From positions 1 through 62,536 of the forward strand of contig CAKOLH010000006.1 in NCBI GenBank assembly GCA_934096105.1: a stretch of DNA of 62,536 bases, written 5' to 3'. Within the stretch, counting starts at the first letter, position 1; every line of letters begins with the position of its first letter. The notes beneath the pieces are model-generated. The model saw nothing but the letters and a program-made list of their open reading frames with translations. It was not told the DNA's origin and ran no database searches. The translations under genes and the position numbers were made by a program. Positions 1-9,184 of this stretch are shown here, piece after piece. The stretch comes from an uncultured Bacilli bacterium. GTDB taxonomy: Bacteria > Bacillota_I > Bacilli_A > RF39 > UBA660.

Positions 1-30
1 TATATTTACTTTGGAAGGAGAGGTGATTTT

Positions 31-75
31 ATGATAGAAAGTAATTTCTTAACCTTAGGGGGAGGAGGTTATTAG
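31..75 (+). CDS. 14-aa leader ORF upstream of a toxin-like peptide
   Basis: A short ORF (begins MIESNFL, ends GGGGY) has a strong ribosome-binding site (GGAAGGAGAGGTG) 5-8 nt upstream. Its glycine codons form a G-rich run (58-69) that doubles as the ribosome-binding site of the next ORF, which starts 3 nt after this stop. This suggests translational coupling or leader control of the toxin. The peptide itself has no recognisable function. Confidence 0.4.
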   Translation: MIESNFLTLGGGGY

Positions 76-78
76 TAC

Positions 79-156
79 ATGGAATTAGTTATAGCGTATG
101 CTTTAACTATTCTTGTTACCATAGCACTAATAGTGCTAGGTAACCATAGAAAATAG
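79..156 (+). CDS. Small hydrophobic holin-like / type I toxin candidate (25 aa)
   Basis: The peptide is one membrane helix (ELVIAYALTILVTIALIVL) followed by a short basic tail (GNHRK). This is the layout of the Firmicute 'putative holin-like toxin' and TxpA/BsrG-type peptides, which damage the membrane when not repressed by an antisense RNA. It is read from the very strong GGGGGAGGAGG site inside the leader ORF. A convergent promoter and hairpins downstream complete the picture of a type I module. The family call is inferred from size, topology and context, because the peptide is too short for a firm homology claim. Confidence 0.5.
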   Translation: MELVIAYALTILVTIALIVLGNHRK

Positions 157-160
157 ATAA

Positions 161-195
161 AAATCGGGGCACCTCAGGGGGGGTAGCTCCGATTT
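161..195 (-). terminator. Hairpin terminating the antisense RNA
   Basis: AAATCGGGGC pairs with GCTCCGATTT (one G.U), extended by ACC/GGT with one bulge. The T run lies on the minus-strand side, so it fits as the antisense terminator. On the plus strand it is a 3' structure of the toxin mRNA. Confidence 0.55.
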
Positions 196-212
196 GCAAA
201 AACAATGAAGAG

Positions 213-248
213 AACACCTTTAGCAAATAGGTGTTAGCCATTTTTATT
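213..248 (+). terminator. Probable toxin mRNA terminator
   Basis: AACACCT/AGGTGTT stem (213-219 with 229-235) followed by ATTTTTATT on the plus strand. Confidence 0.5.
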
Positions 249-273
249 ATGACTAATTTCTCTTTCCATATAC

Positions 274-302
274 ATTATATGATAATTTTAATAAAAAAGC
301 AA
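274..302 (-). promoter_or_regulatory. Promoter of the antisense RNA
   Basis: Minus-strand TTGCTT, exactly 17 nt, TATAAT. It points away from nifJ and into the toxin 3' region. Confidence 0.6.
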
Positions 303-329
303 TAAAATTTTTTTCTTATACATATTCGG

Positions 330-358
330 TTGTTATTTTAATACATTTATGATAAAAT
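330..358 (+). promoter_or_regulatory. nifJ promoter
   Basis: TTGTTA (330-335), 17-nt spacer, TAAAAT (353-358), leading to an AAAAGAG ribosome-binding site before the nifJ ATG. Confidence 0.55.
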
Positions 359-395
359 TATATCGTATAGTTATAATAAGAAAAGAGTGATATAT

Positions 396-3300
396 ATGAC
401 TAAATATAAAGTATTAGATGCCAATGAAGCCGTAGCTAGGGTAGCCTATAAATTTATTGAATTAGCGGGAATATACCCAATAACTCCTGCTTCACCAATG
501 GCTGAGAAAATAGATGTATTAAGTAGTAATGGAGAAATAAACTTTTTTGGAAATAGAGTAAAAGTAGTAGAAATGCAGTCAGAGGCTGGAGCAGTAGCTA
601 CAGTTCATGGTGCTTTGCAAAGTGGTATCTTAGCAAGTACTTTTACAGCAAGTCAAGGTCTGTTATTAATGATACCCACATTATACAAGTTATCAGGAGA
701 AATGTTACCAGGAGTAATCCATGTAGCCGCACGTAGTTTATCTACTCATGCTTTAAGTATTTTTGGAGATCATCAAGATATTTATAGTGTAAGAAGTACT
801 GGTGTATGTATGTTATCATCATCTTCTGTAGAGGAAGCTTATCATATGGCTATGATATCCCATTTATCAAGTATCAAAGCATCATTACCATTTGTTAATT
901 TCTTTGATGGCTTCAGAACTAGTCATGAAATAGACAAAGTAAAAGAAGTAGATTTATCCAGTTTAGAGCCACTTATAGATAAAAAAGCCTTAAGAAATTT
1001 TAGAGAAAGAGCTCTAAGTAATGAAAATCCAAATGAAAGAGGAACAGCAGAAAATGATGATATTTATTTCCAAAATACTGAGGTAAGAAATAAGTATTAT
1101 GAAGATGCTGTAGATATTACTATAGATTACATGAAAAAAGTAGGTAAAATAGTAAAGAAAGACTATAGACCATTTAATTATTATGGTAGTAGTACTGCTA
1201 AAGAAGTAATCGTGGCTATGGGCTCAGTATGTGAATGTATCGAAGAAACTATAGATAAATTAAATGAAAATGGCTATAATGTTGGTTTAATAAAAGTTCA
1301 CTTATATAGACCATTCAGTATTAAACATTTACTTGAAGTATTACCAAGTACAGTAGAAAAAGTTGCAGTACTAGACCGTACTAAAGAACCAGGATCTTCA
1401 GGAGAACCTCTATATCTAGATGTTGTTAATGCCCTAAAAGATACTACTATCAAAGTAATTGGTGGAAGATATGGATTATCCTCTAAAAATACAACTCCAA
1501 GTATGATAAAAGCAGTCTATGATAATCTAAATAAAAATATGAAGAATAATTTCACTATTGGAATAAACGATGATGTAACTAATTTAAGTCTTGCTATAGA
1601 TAACAATTTTAAACTAGATAATCACAATTATCAAATGTTAATATATGGCTATGGTTCAGATGGAATGGTTGGAACATCAAAAGATATCCTAAAAGTAATC
1701 GGAGATGCCACTCCAAAATATGTTCAAGGATATTTCCAATACGATTCCAAAAAATCCGGAGGAGTAACACGTAGTCATCTTCGTATTTCTGAAACTCCAA
1801 TAAAAAGTACATATTATATTGATAATCCAGATTTCATTGTAGTATCAAAAGATACATATATTTATAAATATGATATCATAGATAACCTAAAACAAAACGG
1901 AATACTACTATTAAATACTAGTCTAAGTAAAGAAGATTTAGCAAAGTCTTTACCAAATAAAGTAAAAAGACTATTAAAAGATAAGAATATCAAAGTATAT
2001 GTTATAGATGCTTATAAAATAGCCAATTCTTTAGGTTTAAAGAATAAAATAAATACTTGCATGGAAGTATGTATATTTAAAATAATGAATATCTATGATA
2101 TAAATAAAGTAATCAAAATACTAAAAGAAAATAATAAACTAAGATTTGCCTCTAAAGGAGATAAAATCGTAGAAATTAATAATAAAGTAATAGATAACTC
2201 TCTAGAATATCTAACTACTTTTGAAGTACCAGAAGAATGGAAAGATTTAGAATACAAAGATAATAAAAAATTAACCTTTAATGAAAGTATAAATTTACTT
2301 AAAGGAGATACATTACCAGTAAGTAGTTTTATAAAAAATAAAGAAGGTATTTTTGAAGGAGCCACAACTAAAGAAGAAAAAAGAAACATTGCCGAAGAAG
2401 TTCCTTGTTGGATAAGTGAAAATTGTATAGAATGTAATCAGTGTGCATTCTCTTGTCCACATGGTGTAATAAGACCATTCCTTCTAGATAAAAAAGATAG
2501 CAAAGTAGAAAGTATACCATCATTATTACCAAAAGATAAAGAATTTACTATTGGAATAAATTATGAAGAGTGTACAGGCTGTGGTGTATGTACTTTAGCC
2601 TGCCCAGGAAAACTAGGCAAAAAAGCCTTAGAAATGGTACCAAATAAAGATAAAGAAAATAATTTTGAATACTTACTTAAAAATAGTGTTAATGATAAAT
2701 ACCAAAGTAATTTATTAACAGTAAAGAATGTAAGTTTCAAAGAGCCAAAATTTGAATATTCTGGTGCTTGTGCAGGCTGCGGAGAGACACCCTATATAAC
2801 AAACTTAACTAGAGTATTTAATGATAATCTAATAATAGCCAATGCTACAGGTTGTTCATCAATATACTCTGGATCAGTTCCAAGTATGCCATATAGTATA
2901 CCTTGGGCCAGTTCATTATTTGAAGACAATACCGAATATGGCTATGGTATTCTTCAAGGTATAAATATAAAAAGAGATAAAATCAAAAAATATATGAAAG
3001 AATATCCAAGAAATAAACTATTCAAAAAATGGATAGAAAATATGGATAACTATGATATCTGTAAAGAAGTAAAAGAGAGTATTGATTATAAAAAACATCC
3101 ATATTTAAATGATATGAAAGATTATATCTTACCTAAACAATTATGGGTTCTAGGAGGTGATGGCTTTGCCTATGATATTGGTTATGGCGGTCTAGATCAT
3201 GTATTATCAAAGAAAGACAATATAAACATATTAGTACTTGATACTGAGGTATATTCAAATACCGGAGGGCAATCATCAAAATCATCAAATATTGGATCAG

Positions 3301-3770
3301 TAGCATCATTTACCGCAAATGGTAAAGATAATTATAAGAAAGATTTAGCTAGAATAGCAATGTGCTACCCTCATGTATATGTAGCCTCAGTAAATATAGG
3401 CTATAACAAAGAGCAGTATCTAAAAGCCATCAAAGAAGCAAGTCTTCATAATGGGCCATCATTAATAATAGCATACTCTCCATGTATTGAACATGGTATT
3501 AAGACAGGTATGCAGCATTCACAGTCAAATGGTTATCTTGCCACTAAATGTGGATACTTCTTAACATTTAGATATAATCCTGATACAAAGAAATTTAGCC
3601 TAGATTCTAAAGAACCAGAATTTGATAAGTATAAAGATTATTTAATGACTGAAAATAGATTTGCTAGTCTAGTAAGAAAAGATAAAGAACGTGCTAGCCT
3701 ATTATTAGAGGAACAAAAAGAGTGGGCTATAGATAGATATAACTATTACAAAAAGATAAGTGAGGAGTAA
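396..3770 (+). CDS. nifJ: Pyruvate:ferredoxin (flavodoxin) oxidoreductase
   Basis: Oxidatively decarboxylates pyruvate to acetyl-CoA and passes electrons to ferredoxin; cytoplasmic, central to anaerobic metabolism. The single chain of 1124 aa contains the N-terminal pyrimidine-binding domain (YPITPASPMAEK), the transketolase-C-like and gamma domains, a two-cluster ferredoxin domain (CIECNQCAFSCPHG and CTGCGVCTLACPG), the CAGCGETPY motif that helps hold the third cluster, and the C-terminal TPP domain (GGDGFAYDIGYGG, then DTEVYSNTGGQSSK). Length is close to the usual 1170-1200 aa. ATG at 396 is preferred over the in-frame GTG at 387, because the GTG overlaps the ribosome-binding site. It is the first gene after its own promoter. 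Confidence 0.97.
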   Translation: MTKYKVLDANEAVARVAYKFIELAGIYPITPASPMAEKIDVLSSNGEINFFGNRVKVVEMQSEAGAVATVHGALQSGILASTFTASQGLLLMIPTLYKLSGEMLPGVIHVAARSLSTHALSIFGDHQDIYSVRSTGVCMLSSSSVEEAYHMAMISHLSSIKASLPFVNFFDGFRTSHEIDKVKEVDLSSLEPLIDKKALRNFRERALSNENPNERGTAENDDIYFQNTEVRNKYYEDAVDITIDYMKKVGKIVKKDYRPFNYYGSSTAKEVIVAMGSVCECIEETIDKLNENGYNVGLIKVHLYRPFSIKHLLEVLPSTVEKVAVLDRTKEPGSSGEPLYLDVVNALKDTTIKVIGGRYGLSSKNTTPSMIKAVYDNLNKNMKNNFTIGINDDVTNLSLAIDNNFKLDNHNYQMLIYGYGSDGMVGTSKDILKVIGDATPKYVQGYFQYDSKKSGGVTRSHLRISETPIKSTYYIDNPDFIVVSKDTYIYKYDIIDNLKQNGILLLNTSLSKEDLAKSLPNKVKRLLKDKNIKVYVIDAYKIANSLGLKNKINTCMEVCIFKIMNIYDINKVIKILKENNKLRFASKGDKIVEINNKVIDNSLEYLTTFEVPEEWKDLEYKDNKKLTFNESINLLKGDTLPVSSFIKNKEGIFEGATTKEEKRNIAEEVPCWISENCIECNQCAFSCPHGVIRPFLLDKKDSKVESIPSLLPKDKEFTIGINYEECTGCGVCTLACPGKLGKKALEMVPNKDKENNFEYLLKNSVNDKYQSNLLTVKNVSFKEPKFEYSGACAGCGETPYITNLTRVFNDNLIIANATGCSSIYSGSVPSMPYSIPWASSLFEDNTEYGYGILQGINIKRDKIKKYMKEYPRNKLFKKWIENMDNYDICKEVKESIDYKKHPYLNDMKDYILPKQLWVLGGDGFAYDIGYGGLDHVLSKKDNINILVLDTEVYSNTGGQSSKSSNIGSVASFTANGKDNYKKDLARIAMCYPHVYVASVNIGYNKEQYLKAIKEASLHNGPSLIIAYSPCIEHGIKTGMQHSQSNGYLATKCGYFLTFRYNPDTKKFSLDSKEPEFDKYKDYLMTENRFASLVRKDKERASLLLEEQKEWAIDRYNYYKKISEE

Positions 3771-3773
3771 GAT

Positions 3774-3944
3774 ATGGAAGAAAAAGAAATAGAGGTAAAT
3801 GGTGAAAAGATTAAAATAGCACTAAAACTACCTAAAGAAGAAATCGAAGATAACAACATAAAGATATATTTAGATGATACAATAGATCTTACTAAAACCA
3901 TAAAAAAAGTGAAAGAGGAAACAAATAATGAGCAAGAGAAATGA
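3774..3944 (+). CDS. Small acidic/charged protein of unknown function (56 aa)
   Basis: The ORF starts 3 nt after the nifJ stop and overlaps the next gene by 17 nt, so it is translationally placed in an operon. It is rich in Glu, Lys and Ile, begins MEEKEIEVNGEKIKIALKLP and ends on TGA. There is no membrane segment and no motif I recognise. Tight packing between two genes and a coding-like third-position bias support a real gene. Its partner is probably the 489-aa protein encoded next. Confidence 0.55.
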   Translation: MEEKEIEVNGEKIKIALKLPKEEIEDNNIKIYLDDTIDLTKTIKKVKEETNNEQEK

Positions 3945-5397
3945 GCAGGAATTATTTCTTAGTTATATTAGAGACATTTATTTAGCTAATCCTTATTTAG
4001 AAATAAATGACGATACTATCTATAATGAACTTTCTCACTTTTATGAAGAAAATGGTATAAGAAAAAGAATAGGTAATAATGGTTTACTACTTAATGTTCA
4101 GCAAAGTCTAGCAAGAAAATTTGGTTCTAAATTTAGTTCTGGTGGTTATTTCTGGTTCTATGAAAATAGAAAAAACTTTGGTGATACTGATTATTACAAT
4201 AAGTTATACAATGCAATAAAACTATATATTTCAGTAGATGCTGAAAACTTATATGATGTTACAACCAAAATAATTGAATATATTCAAAAAGAAAATATTC
4301 TTACACAAACTAAAGTAGCTAAAAATATGCGAAATGATGTTTTAGTAGTCAGAGTATCAAATGGTGAAGAAGCAAAAAAAGTAATAGATTTTGTAAATAG
4401 TCTTAATTACAAAAGTAACATTAAACCTAACCCTTTTGCGTTATCTAATGATAAGGCAAGTGTAACCAGAGATGGTAGTTTATCATATAATGGTACTGTT
4501 TGTAATATGATTACTAATTATCTAAGAGATTGTAGATTTAGAAATAAGATGGATAGTGCAAATATTGATGGATTATATAAATATGTTAATGATACTATTA
4601 AAAAATTAAAAGGCCCATATAAAAAAGAGGCTATCCAGTTATATCAAATAGATACAGAACAAAAATATAAAGATATTTTAATGACTCTTGATATCATGTC
4701 AAAGAATTTAGATGGTACAATTAGTTTAGAAACTATATTTAAAGAAGATAGAAATAAGAATATAAGCAGTACTAGTACTATTAAAAAAGATGATAAGGAT
4801 AAAATCAAATATGTTTTAAGTGGTTTATCAAAATATTATAATACATCTGATATTCATAGCATTATGATGCAGTATATTTCCGATGGAAGATTAGAACATT
4901 TTACCAGAAGAGATAACATTAGACAAGTAATGTCATCTTTTACTCCTGAAAAGTTAGATACTATACTTAGTGAAATGAGTTATAATGCCTTAATTGATGC
5001 GGTTATTGCTACTAAAGAAAAATATCCAAATATCAATCAGGCTGAGTATGCCATAAAGTTATTTATTCTAAATAGTGATTTATCAGGATTCACTAATGAA
5101 AATAATTCAAGAAGTTATCTTGGTCTGGTATCATTGCCAACAAAAATATTAGAAGCATTAACAAAAGATTTACCAGATTCATATAAAAGCGCACTATATA
5201 GTATAATTAATTTAAGTTATGAAGAGAGAAGTATAATAAAAAAACTTCTTGATAAATCTGATGTGTCAAAAATACCTAGTGAAGCCTTATCTATCGCCAG
5301 AGGAAACGTCGCTTTACTTGATAATTTAACACAATTTATAACTAACAATATTTATGAAAATAATAAGAAAGATATTAAGGCTGCAAGAAGTTATTAG
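3928..5397 (+). CDS. Unknown 489-aa protein
   Basis: Not recognised. The protein looks soluble, with no signal peptide or membrane helix. Residues 1-80 are helical and could hold a DNA-binding-like fold (LSYIRDIYLANPYLEINDD, then RIGNNGLLLNVQQSLARKFG). A middle part (residues about 140-200) has a VLVVRVSNGEEAKKVIDFV segment followed by SLSYNGTVCNMITNYL. The C-terminal half is helical. The gene overlaps the 56-aa gene by 17 nt and is closed by a good terminator, so the two are likely co-transcribed with or after nifJ. Confidence 0.75.
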   Translation: MSKRNEQELFLSYIRDIYLANPYLEINDDTIYNELSHFYEENGIRKRIGNNGLLLNVQQSLARKFGSKFSSGGYFWFYENRKNFGDTDYYNKLYNAIKLYISVDAENLYDVTTKIIEYIQKENILTQTKVAKNMRNDVLVVRVSNGEEAKKVIDFVNSLNYKSNIKPNPFALSNDKASVTRDGSLSYNGTVCNMITNYLRDCRFRNKMDSANIDGLYKYVNDTIKKLKGPYKKEAIQLYQIDTEQKYKDILMTLDIMSKNLDGTISLETIFKEDRNKNISSTSTIKKDDKDKIKYVLSGLSKYYNTSDIHSIMMQYISDGRLEHFTRRDNIRQVMSSFTPEKLDTILSEMSYNALIDAVIATKEKYPNINQAEYAIKLFILNSDLSGFTNENNSRSYLGLVSLPTKILEALTKDLPDSYKSALYSIINLSYEERSIIKKLLDKSDVSKIPSEALSIARGNVALLDNLTQFITNNIYENNKKDIKAARSY

Positions 5398-5423
5398 AAT
5401 AAACAAATTAAATAAAATTATTT

Positions 5424-5450
5424 AAAGACAATTAAAATTGTCTTTTTCTT
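5424..5450 (+). terminator. Terminator after the 489-aa gene
   Basis: AAAGACAATT/AATTGTCTTT hairpin followed by TTCTTT. Confidence 0.75.
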
Positions 5451-5477
5451 TACATTTTAATAAATTTATTATATAAT
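5449..5477 (+). promoter_or_regulatory. Promoter of the AMP-binding ligase gene
   Basis: TTTACA (5449-5454), 17-nt spacer, TATAAT (5472-5477), about 30 nt before the start codon. The -35 sits in the T-rich tail of the preceding terminator. Confidence 0.6.
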
Positions 5478-5506
5478 ATTGCCGTAAAAAAAGGAAGCGT
5501 GATTAT

Positions 5507-7252
5507 ATGAAAGAAAAAATAGGGAGTGAACCTATAAATAATACTTATAGTTTTTCAGAAAGACATCCTATCATACCAAATTTAAGTATCTATAATGCCA
5601 TTAGTTTACTTAGTACATTTTATAGAGACGTCGAAGCAATTGATTGTTTAGATTTAACAGTAAACTATGATGAGATGATAAAGGACTCAATAACTATGTC
5701 TAAGGCCCTAAAGGAACTAGGAATAAAAAAAGGTAATATAGTATCTGTTGCTATGCCTAATTATTATCAAGGAGTTATTATCTATTTAGCCTGCAATCGA
5801 ATAGGAGCCATAACTACTTTTATTAATTCAATGTCATCAATTGAAGAAGTATTAGGATATTTAAATGAGTTTGAATCTAGTTTGTTTATTAATTTTGATA
5901 AAGATAAAGAATATAATAAAAAAATCAAAGAAGGTAGTAAGGTAAGAAATATTATTACTTTATATAGTAATGAAATTAGTACTAAGGATTATAGTAGTAT
6001 AGAGACACTCGCTAACGGATATAATGATGATTTATCTTTTAGTGATATTGGTAGTATTGCTAAGTATTATAAAAAGCCTATATATACTTTATATGGTGGT
6101 AAAGAAGACTCTTTAATTTTATTTACTAGCGGTTCTACTGGTAATCCTAAGAGTGTAGTATTAACTAATGAGAATTTACTTGCTTCTGGTATTTATATGA
6201 AAAATACTGGTAAGATTAAAGCAAAAATAGGAGAAAGATGTTTAGTATGTGTACCATTTTCTTATCCTTATGGTTTTGCTACTTCTACTATTATGAGTTT
6301 AATATGTGGTAGAGTGGCAGTACTTGCTCCTACTTTAAGTAAAGATAATATTAGATATTATCTAAGTAAAAATCCTAACTATGTATTTGGTAGCCCTGCT
6401 CTTCTTGAACTTATTAAAAGAAATGTTAAAGATAGTGATGATTTATCTAGTATTCATACTTTTGTATCAGGAGGAGATTTCTTAACACCAGCACAAAATA
6501 TTGATGGAGTAAACTTTTTTAGAAAACATGGAGCTAATACTGTTATATGTAATGGTTCTGGTAATGCTGAGACAGTTGGTACTAATACAATGGCTGTTGG
6601 TTCAATTAATAGACCCGAAACAGTTGGTAGAGTACTCGTTGGAACTAAAGCTATAATTGTTAATCCTGATACTTTAAAAGAACTTAAACAGGGTGAAGAA
6701 GGAATGCTCTGTGTTGCTGGTAAACACGTATTTAAGGGATATTATAAAAATGAAGAGATGACTAAAAATACTAAATTTATATATAATGGAGTAGAGTATT
6801 ATAAAACTGGTAATATGGGCATTTTAGATAGTGAAGGCTACTTTACTCTAACTGGAAGAAGTAGTAGATATTATATTAGGTCAGACTTAAATAAAGTATA
6901 TCTAGAACATATCCAAAATGTTATATCTTTAATTGATGTAGTAGATAGTGTAGTAGTAGTTCCTAAACCTGATAAAGATTTATTATTTACTAATAAAGCA
7001 TATATAGTATTAAAAGATGGTGTTATGCCTACGAAAGAAGTAAGTGATTATATACTAGATATGTGTTATAAACCATTAGTTAATAATATTACAGGGGAGA
7101 CTATTCAATTAAAACCATATGAAGTACCAGAATCTATTACATTCTTAGATACTATTCCTAGAACTAAAGCAGATAAGGCTGATTATAGACTTTTAGAAGA
7201 AATGGCTAAAGAAGAAGCTGAACATAAAGCTAAGAAGAGAGAACTTAAATAG
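5507..7252 (+). CDS. AMP-binding (ANL superfamily) acyl-CoA synthetase-like ligase
   Basis: Family members activate a carboxylate with ATP to an acyl-adenylate, then usually transfer it to CoA or a carrier thiol. The A3 P-loop is clear (LFTSGSTGNPKSVVLTNEN, residues about 205-223), and so are the A5-like GSGNAETVGTN and A8 region (TGNMGILDSEGYFTLTGRSS). The C-terminus has an A10-like IPRTKADKADY with a candidate catalytic Lys. At 581 aa it is slightly longer than common fatty acyl-CoA synthetases. No carrier protein or polyketide domain is encoded nearby, so the substrate is unknown. Own promoter, monocistronic. Confidence 0.85.
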   Translation: MKEKIGSEPINNTYSFSERHPIIPNLSIYNAISLLSTFYRDVEAIDCLDLTVNYDEMIKDSITMSKALKELGIKKGNIVSVAMPNYYQGVIIYLACNRIGAITTFINSMSSIEEVLGYLNEFESSLFINFDKDKEYNKKIKEGSKVRNIITLYSNEISTKDYSSIETLANGYNDDLSFSDIGSIAKYYKKPIYTLYGGKEDSLILFTSGSTGNPKSVVLTNENLLASGIYMKNTGKIKAKIGERCLVCVPFSYPYGFATSTIMSLICGRVAVLAPTLSKDNIRYYLSKNPNYVFGSPALLELIKRNVKDSDDLSSIHTFVSGGDFLTPAQNIDGVNFFRKHGANTVICNGSGNAETVGTNTMAVGSINRPETVGRVLVGTKAIIVNPDTLKELKQGEEGMLCVAGKHVFKGYYKNEEMTKNTKFIYNGVEYYKTGNMGILDSEGYFTLTGRSSRYYIRSDLNKVYLEHIQNVISLIDVVDSVVVVPKPDKDLLFTNKAYIVLKDGVMPTKEVSDYILDMCYKPLVNNITGETIQLKPYEVPESITFLDTIPRTKADKADYRLLEEMAKEEAEHKAKKRELK

Positions 7253-7270
7253 TTTTTTCTTCTTTTTCTA

Positions 7271-7299
7271 TTGTAAAAAAAGCAAAAAAATTGTATACT
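7271..7299 (+). promoter_or_regulatory. Promoter of the hybrid kinase gene
   Basis: TTGTAA (7271-7276), 17-nt spacer, TATACT (7294-7299); AGGAG ribosome-binding site follows. Confidence 0.5.
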
Positions 7300-7329
7300 T
7301 AATATAGATAATAGATAGGAGTTGTTTAT

Positions 7330-9129
7330 ATGTATACTGGTATTTATTTTTTAATTGAAGCGATAGTATATTCAATGTTACTTATGATTGTATACTTTAG
7401 AAAGAAAGTATTTAAAAGCAAAGAAAATAAAGTATATTCAATATTAGTAATAGTATCATTTTTCGAACTGATTGTAGAACTTATTTTGGATTTTGTTGGA
7501 CCAATGTATAAAGAGATACCTAATGTTAGTTATTTTGTAGCAAGGCTATTTTCTTTTGGAGTAGAACTTTGGATTACTATATTACTTTGCTATGTACTAT
7601 TTGTATGTCTTAGTATTAAAAAGAAAGAAAGATATATACCTGTAGTTAGAAATATAGCGGTTGTATTAATGATTATTTTTACCACTCTAAATTTTATATT
7701 ACCACTTAACTTTAAATACGATGGATACATTGCTTATACTTATGGGCCAAGTGTTAGTATTATATACATATCAGCCTTTTTATATTCCCTTATTGGTATA
7801 GTAGCACTAATAAGAAATATTAAAAGTATTAAAGATAAACGTTTCTTTCCAATATTATTATTTTTATTAGTAGGTGGTATTGCCTCCTATATTCAATATA
7901 TGAACCCAGGACTATTACTTGCCACACCAATTCATGCCTTTATAACATTCCTTATGTACTTCACCATTGAAAACCCTGATGTAAAAATGATTGAGGAATA
8001 TCATAAAGCTAAAGAAATCGCCGATAATGCTAATGAAGATAAAACAATGTTCCTATATAATATGACTAATGATATAAGAGCAATTACTAAAGATATAAAT
8101 AATGAAGCTAATAACGCCATTCTTGAATTAGATAGTAAAAAAATAGACAAAGACTACATGAGTGAATGCCTAAGAGGTATTAAAGAAAATACCGCTAGAT
8201 TTACCACAATGACTAATGAAATATTAGATGTATCTAGTATAGATAATGCAAGTATCAAAGTATATGATGAAAAGTATAATATAAAATTATTACTAAGAAG
8301 ATTAGTAACATTATATAATGATAAATGCAAAGAAAAGAACTTAACTTTCAGAAGTAACATTGATAGTACTTTACCAGAATATTTATATGGTGATAGTCTA
8401 GGACTTAAGAATGTCCTAACTAGTATTCTAGATAATAGTGTTAAATATACAAGTAATGGTTATGTAGAATTAAATGTAAGTACCATTATAAAAAATAATA
8501 TAGTAAGACTAATAGTAACAGTAGAGGATTCCGGTATTGGCATAACTCCTGATAAATTAGATACCATCTTTTATAAAAATAGAGAAGAAATAGATGGAAG
8601 CAATATTAAGAGTAATTTATATACCGCTAAAAAATTAATTACTTTAATGGGTGGTACTATCATTGCCAGTAGTAATTATAATGAAGGTACTACAATGAAA
8701 ATAGTTCTAGACCAGAAACTAGGAGAACAATATGATGAAAAACTAACTAAGTATGAAAATACATATGATAAGAAAAGAATCCTACTCGTAGATGATAATA
8801 TTTCCACTAATAAGATAATAAGTAAATTACTAAAAGATACCAATATAGAATTAGATTATGTAAGTCTAGGTAAAGAAGCACTGGATAAGATTAGAAGTAA
8901 AGAAAAATATGACCTAATTCTATTAGATGAAGTGATGGACCCACTAGATGGAAAGACTGTTATGAAAAAATTTAAAGATATCAGAGCTTTCAATACCAAA
9001 GTCATATTACTAACTAGAAATAGCGAATACGAATATAATGAAGAATATCTAAAATATGGTTTTGCTGGTTACCTTTTAAAACCAATAAACAAAGACAAAT
9101 TACTAGAAATAATAGATAAGTACCTATAA
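7330..9129 (+). CDS. Hybrid sensor histidine kinase-like protein with response-regulator domain, phospho-acceptor His missing
   Basis: A membrane protein of 599 aa. Six or seven hydrophobic helices fill residues 1-215, followed by a linker, a HisKA-like dimerisation helix pair, an HATPase_c domain and a C-terminal receiver domain (about 485-599). The H-box reads FLYNMTNDIRA where families have FLxNMSHEIR, so residue 247 is Asn (codon AAT, 8068-8070). The N box (LDNSVKYT) and G1 box (DSGIGI) are present, but the glycine-rich G2 region is degraded (GSNIKSNLYTAKKL). The receiver keeps its acidic pair (LLVDDN), phospho-Asp (LLDEVMDPLDG), Thr (LLT) and Lys (LLKPI). It may act as a pseudokinase scaffold or phosphatase, or its receiver may be phosphorylated by another kinase. 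Confidence 0.85.
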   Translation: MYTGIYFLIEAIVYSMLLMIVYFRKKVFKSKENKVYSILVIVSFFELIVELILDFVGPMYKEIPNVSYFVARLFSFGVELWITILLCYVLFVCLSIKKKERYIPVVRNIAVVLMIIFTTLNFILPLNFKYDGYIAYTYGPSVSIIYISAFLYSLIGIVALIRNIKSIKDKRFFPILLFLLVGGIASYIQYMNPGLLLATPIHAFITFLMYFTIENPDVKMIEEYHKAKEIADNANEDKTMFLYNMTNDIRAITKDINNEANNAILELDSKKIDKDYMSECLRGIKENTARFTTMTNEILDVSSIDNASIKVYDEKYNIKLLLRRLVTLYNDKCKEKNLTFRSNIDSTLPEYLYGDSLGLKNVLTSILDNSVKYTSNGYVELNVSTIIKNNIVRLIVTVEDSGIGITPDKLDTIFYKNREEIDGSNIKSNLYTAKKLITLMGGTIIASSNYNEGTTMKIVLDQKLGEQYDEKLTKYENTYDKKRILLVDDNISTNKIISKLLKDTNIELDYVSLGKEALDKIRSKEKYDLILLDEVMDPLDGKTVMKKFKDIRAFNTKVILLTRNSEYEYNEEYLKYGFAGYLLKPINKDKLLEIIDKYL

Positions 9130-9147
9130 ACTATGGTACTTATTTTT
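9118..9147 (+). terminator. Terminator after the hybrid kinase gene
   Basis: AAGTACC/GGTACTT hairpin overlapping the stop codon, then ATTTTTATTT. Confidence 0.7.
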
Positions 9148-9184
9148 ATTTAAAAAACTGGTAAAATTTTTCTACTATATTTTT

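Larger units (their letters stand above)
157..267 (-). ncRNA. Predicted antisense RNA antitoxin
   Basis: A near-consensus promoter reads on the minus strand: -35 TTGCTT (plus 297-302), 17-nt spacer, -10 TATAAT (plus 274-279). Its transcript would start near 267, run through the 213-235 hairpin and end at the hairpin at 161-195, which is followed on this strand by a T run (163-159). It would overlap the 3' part of the toxin mRNA by about 90 nt, as RatA does with txpA. Ends are predicted from sequence only. Confidence 0.5.
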
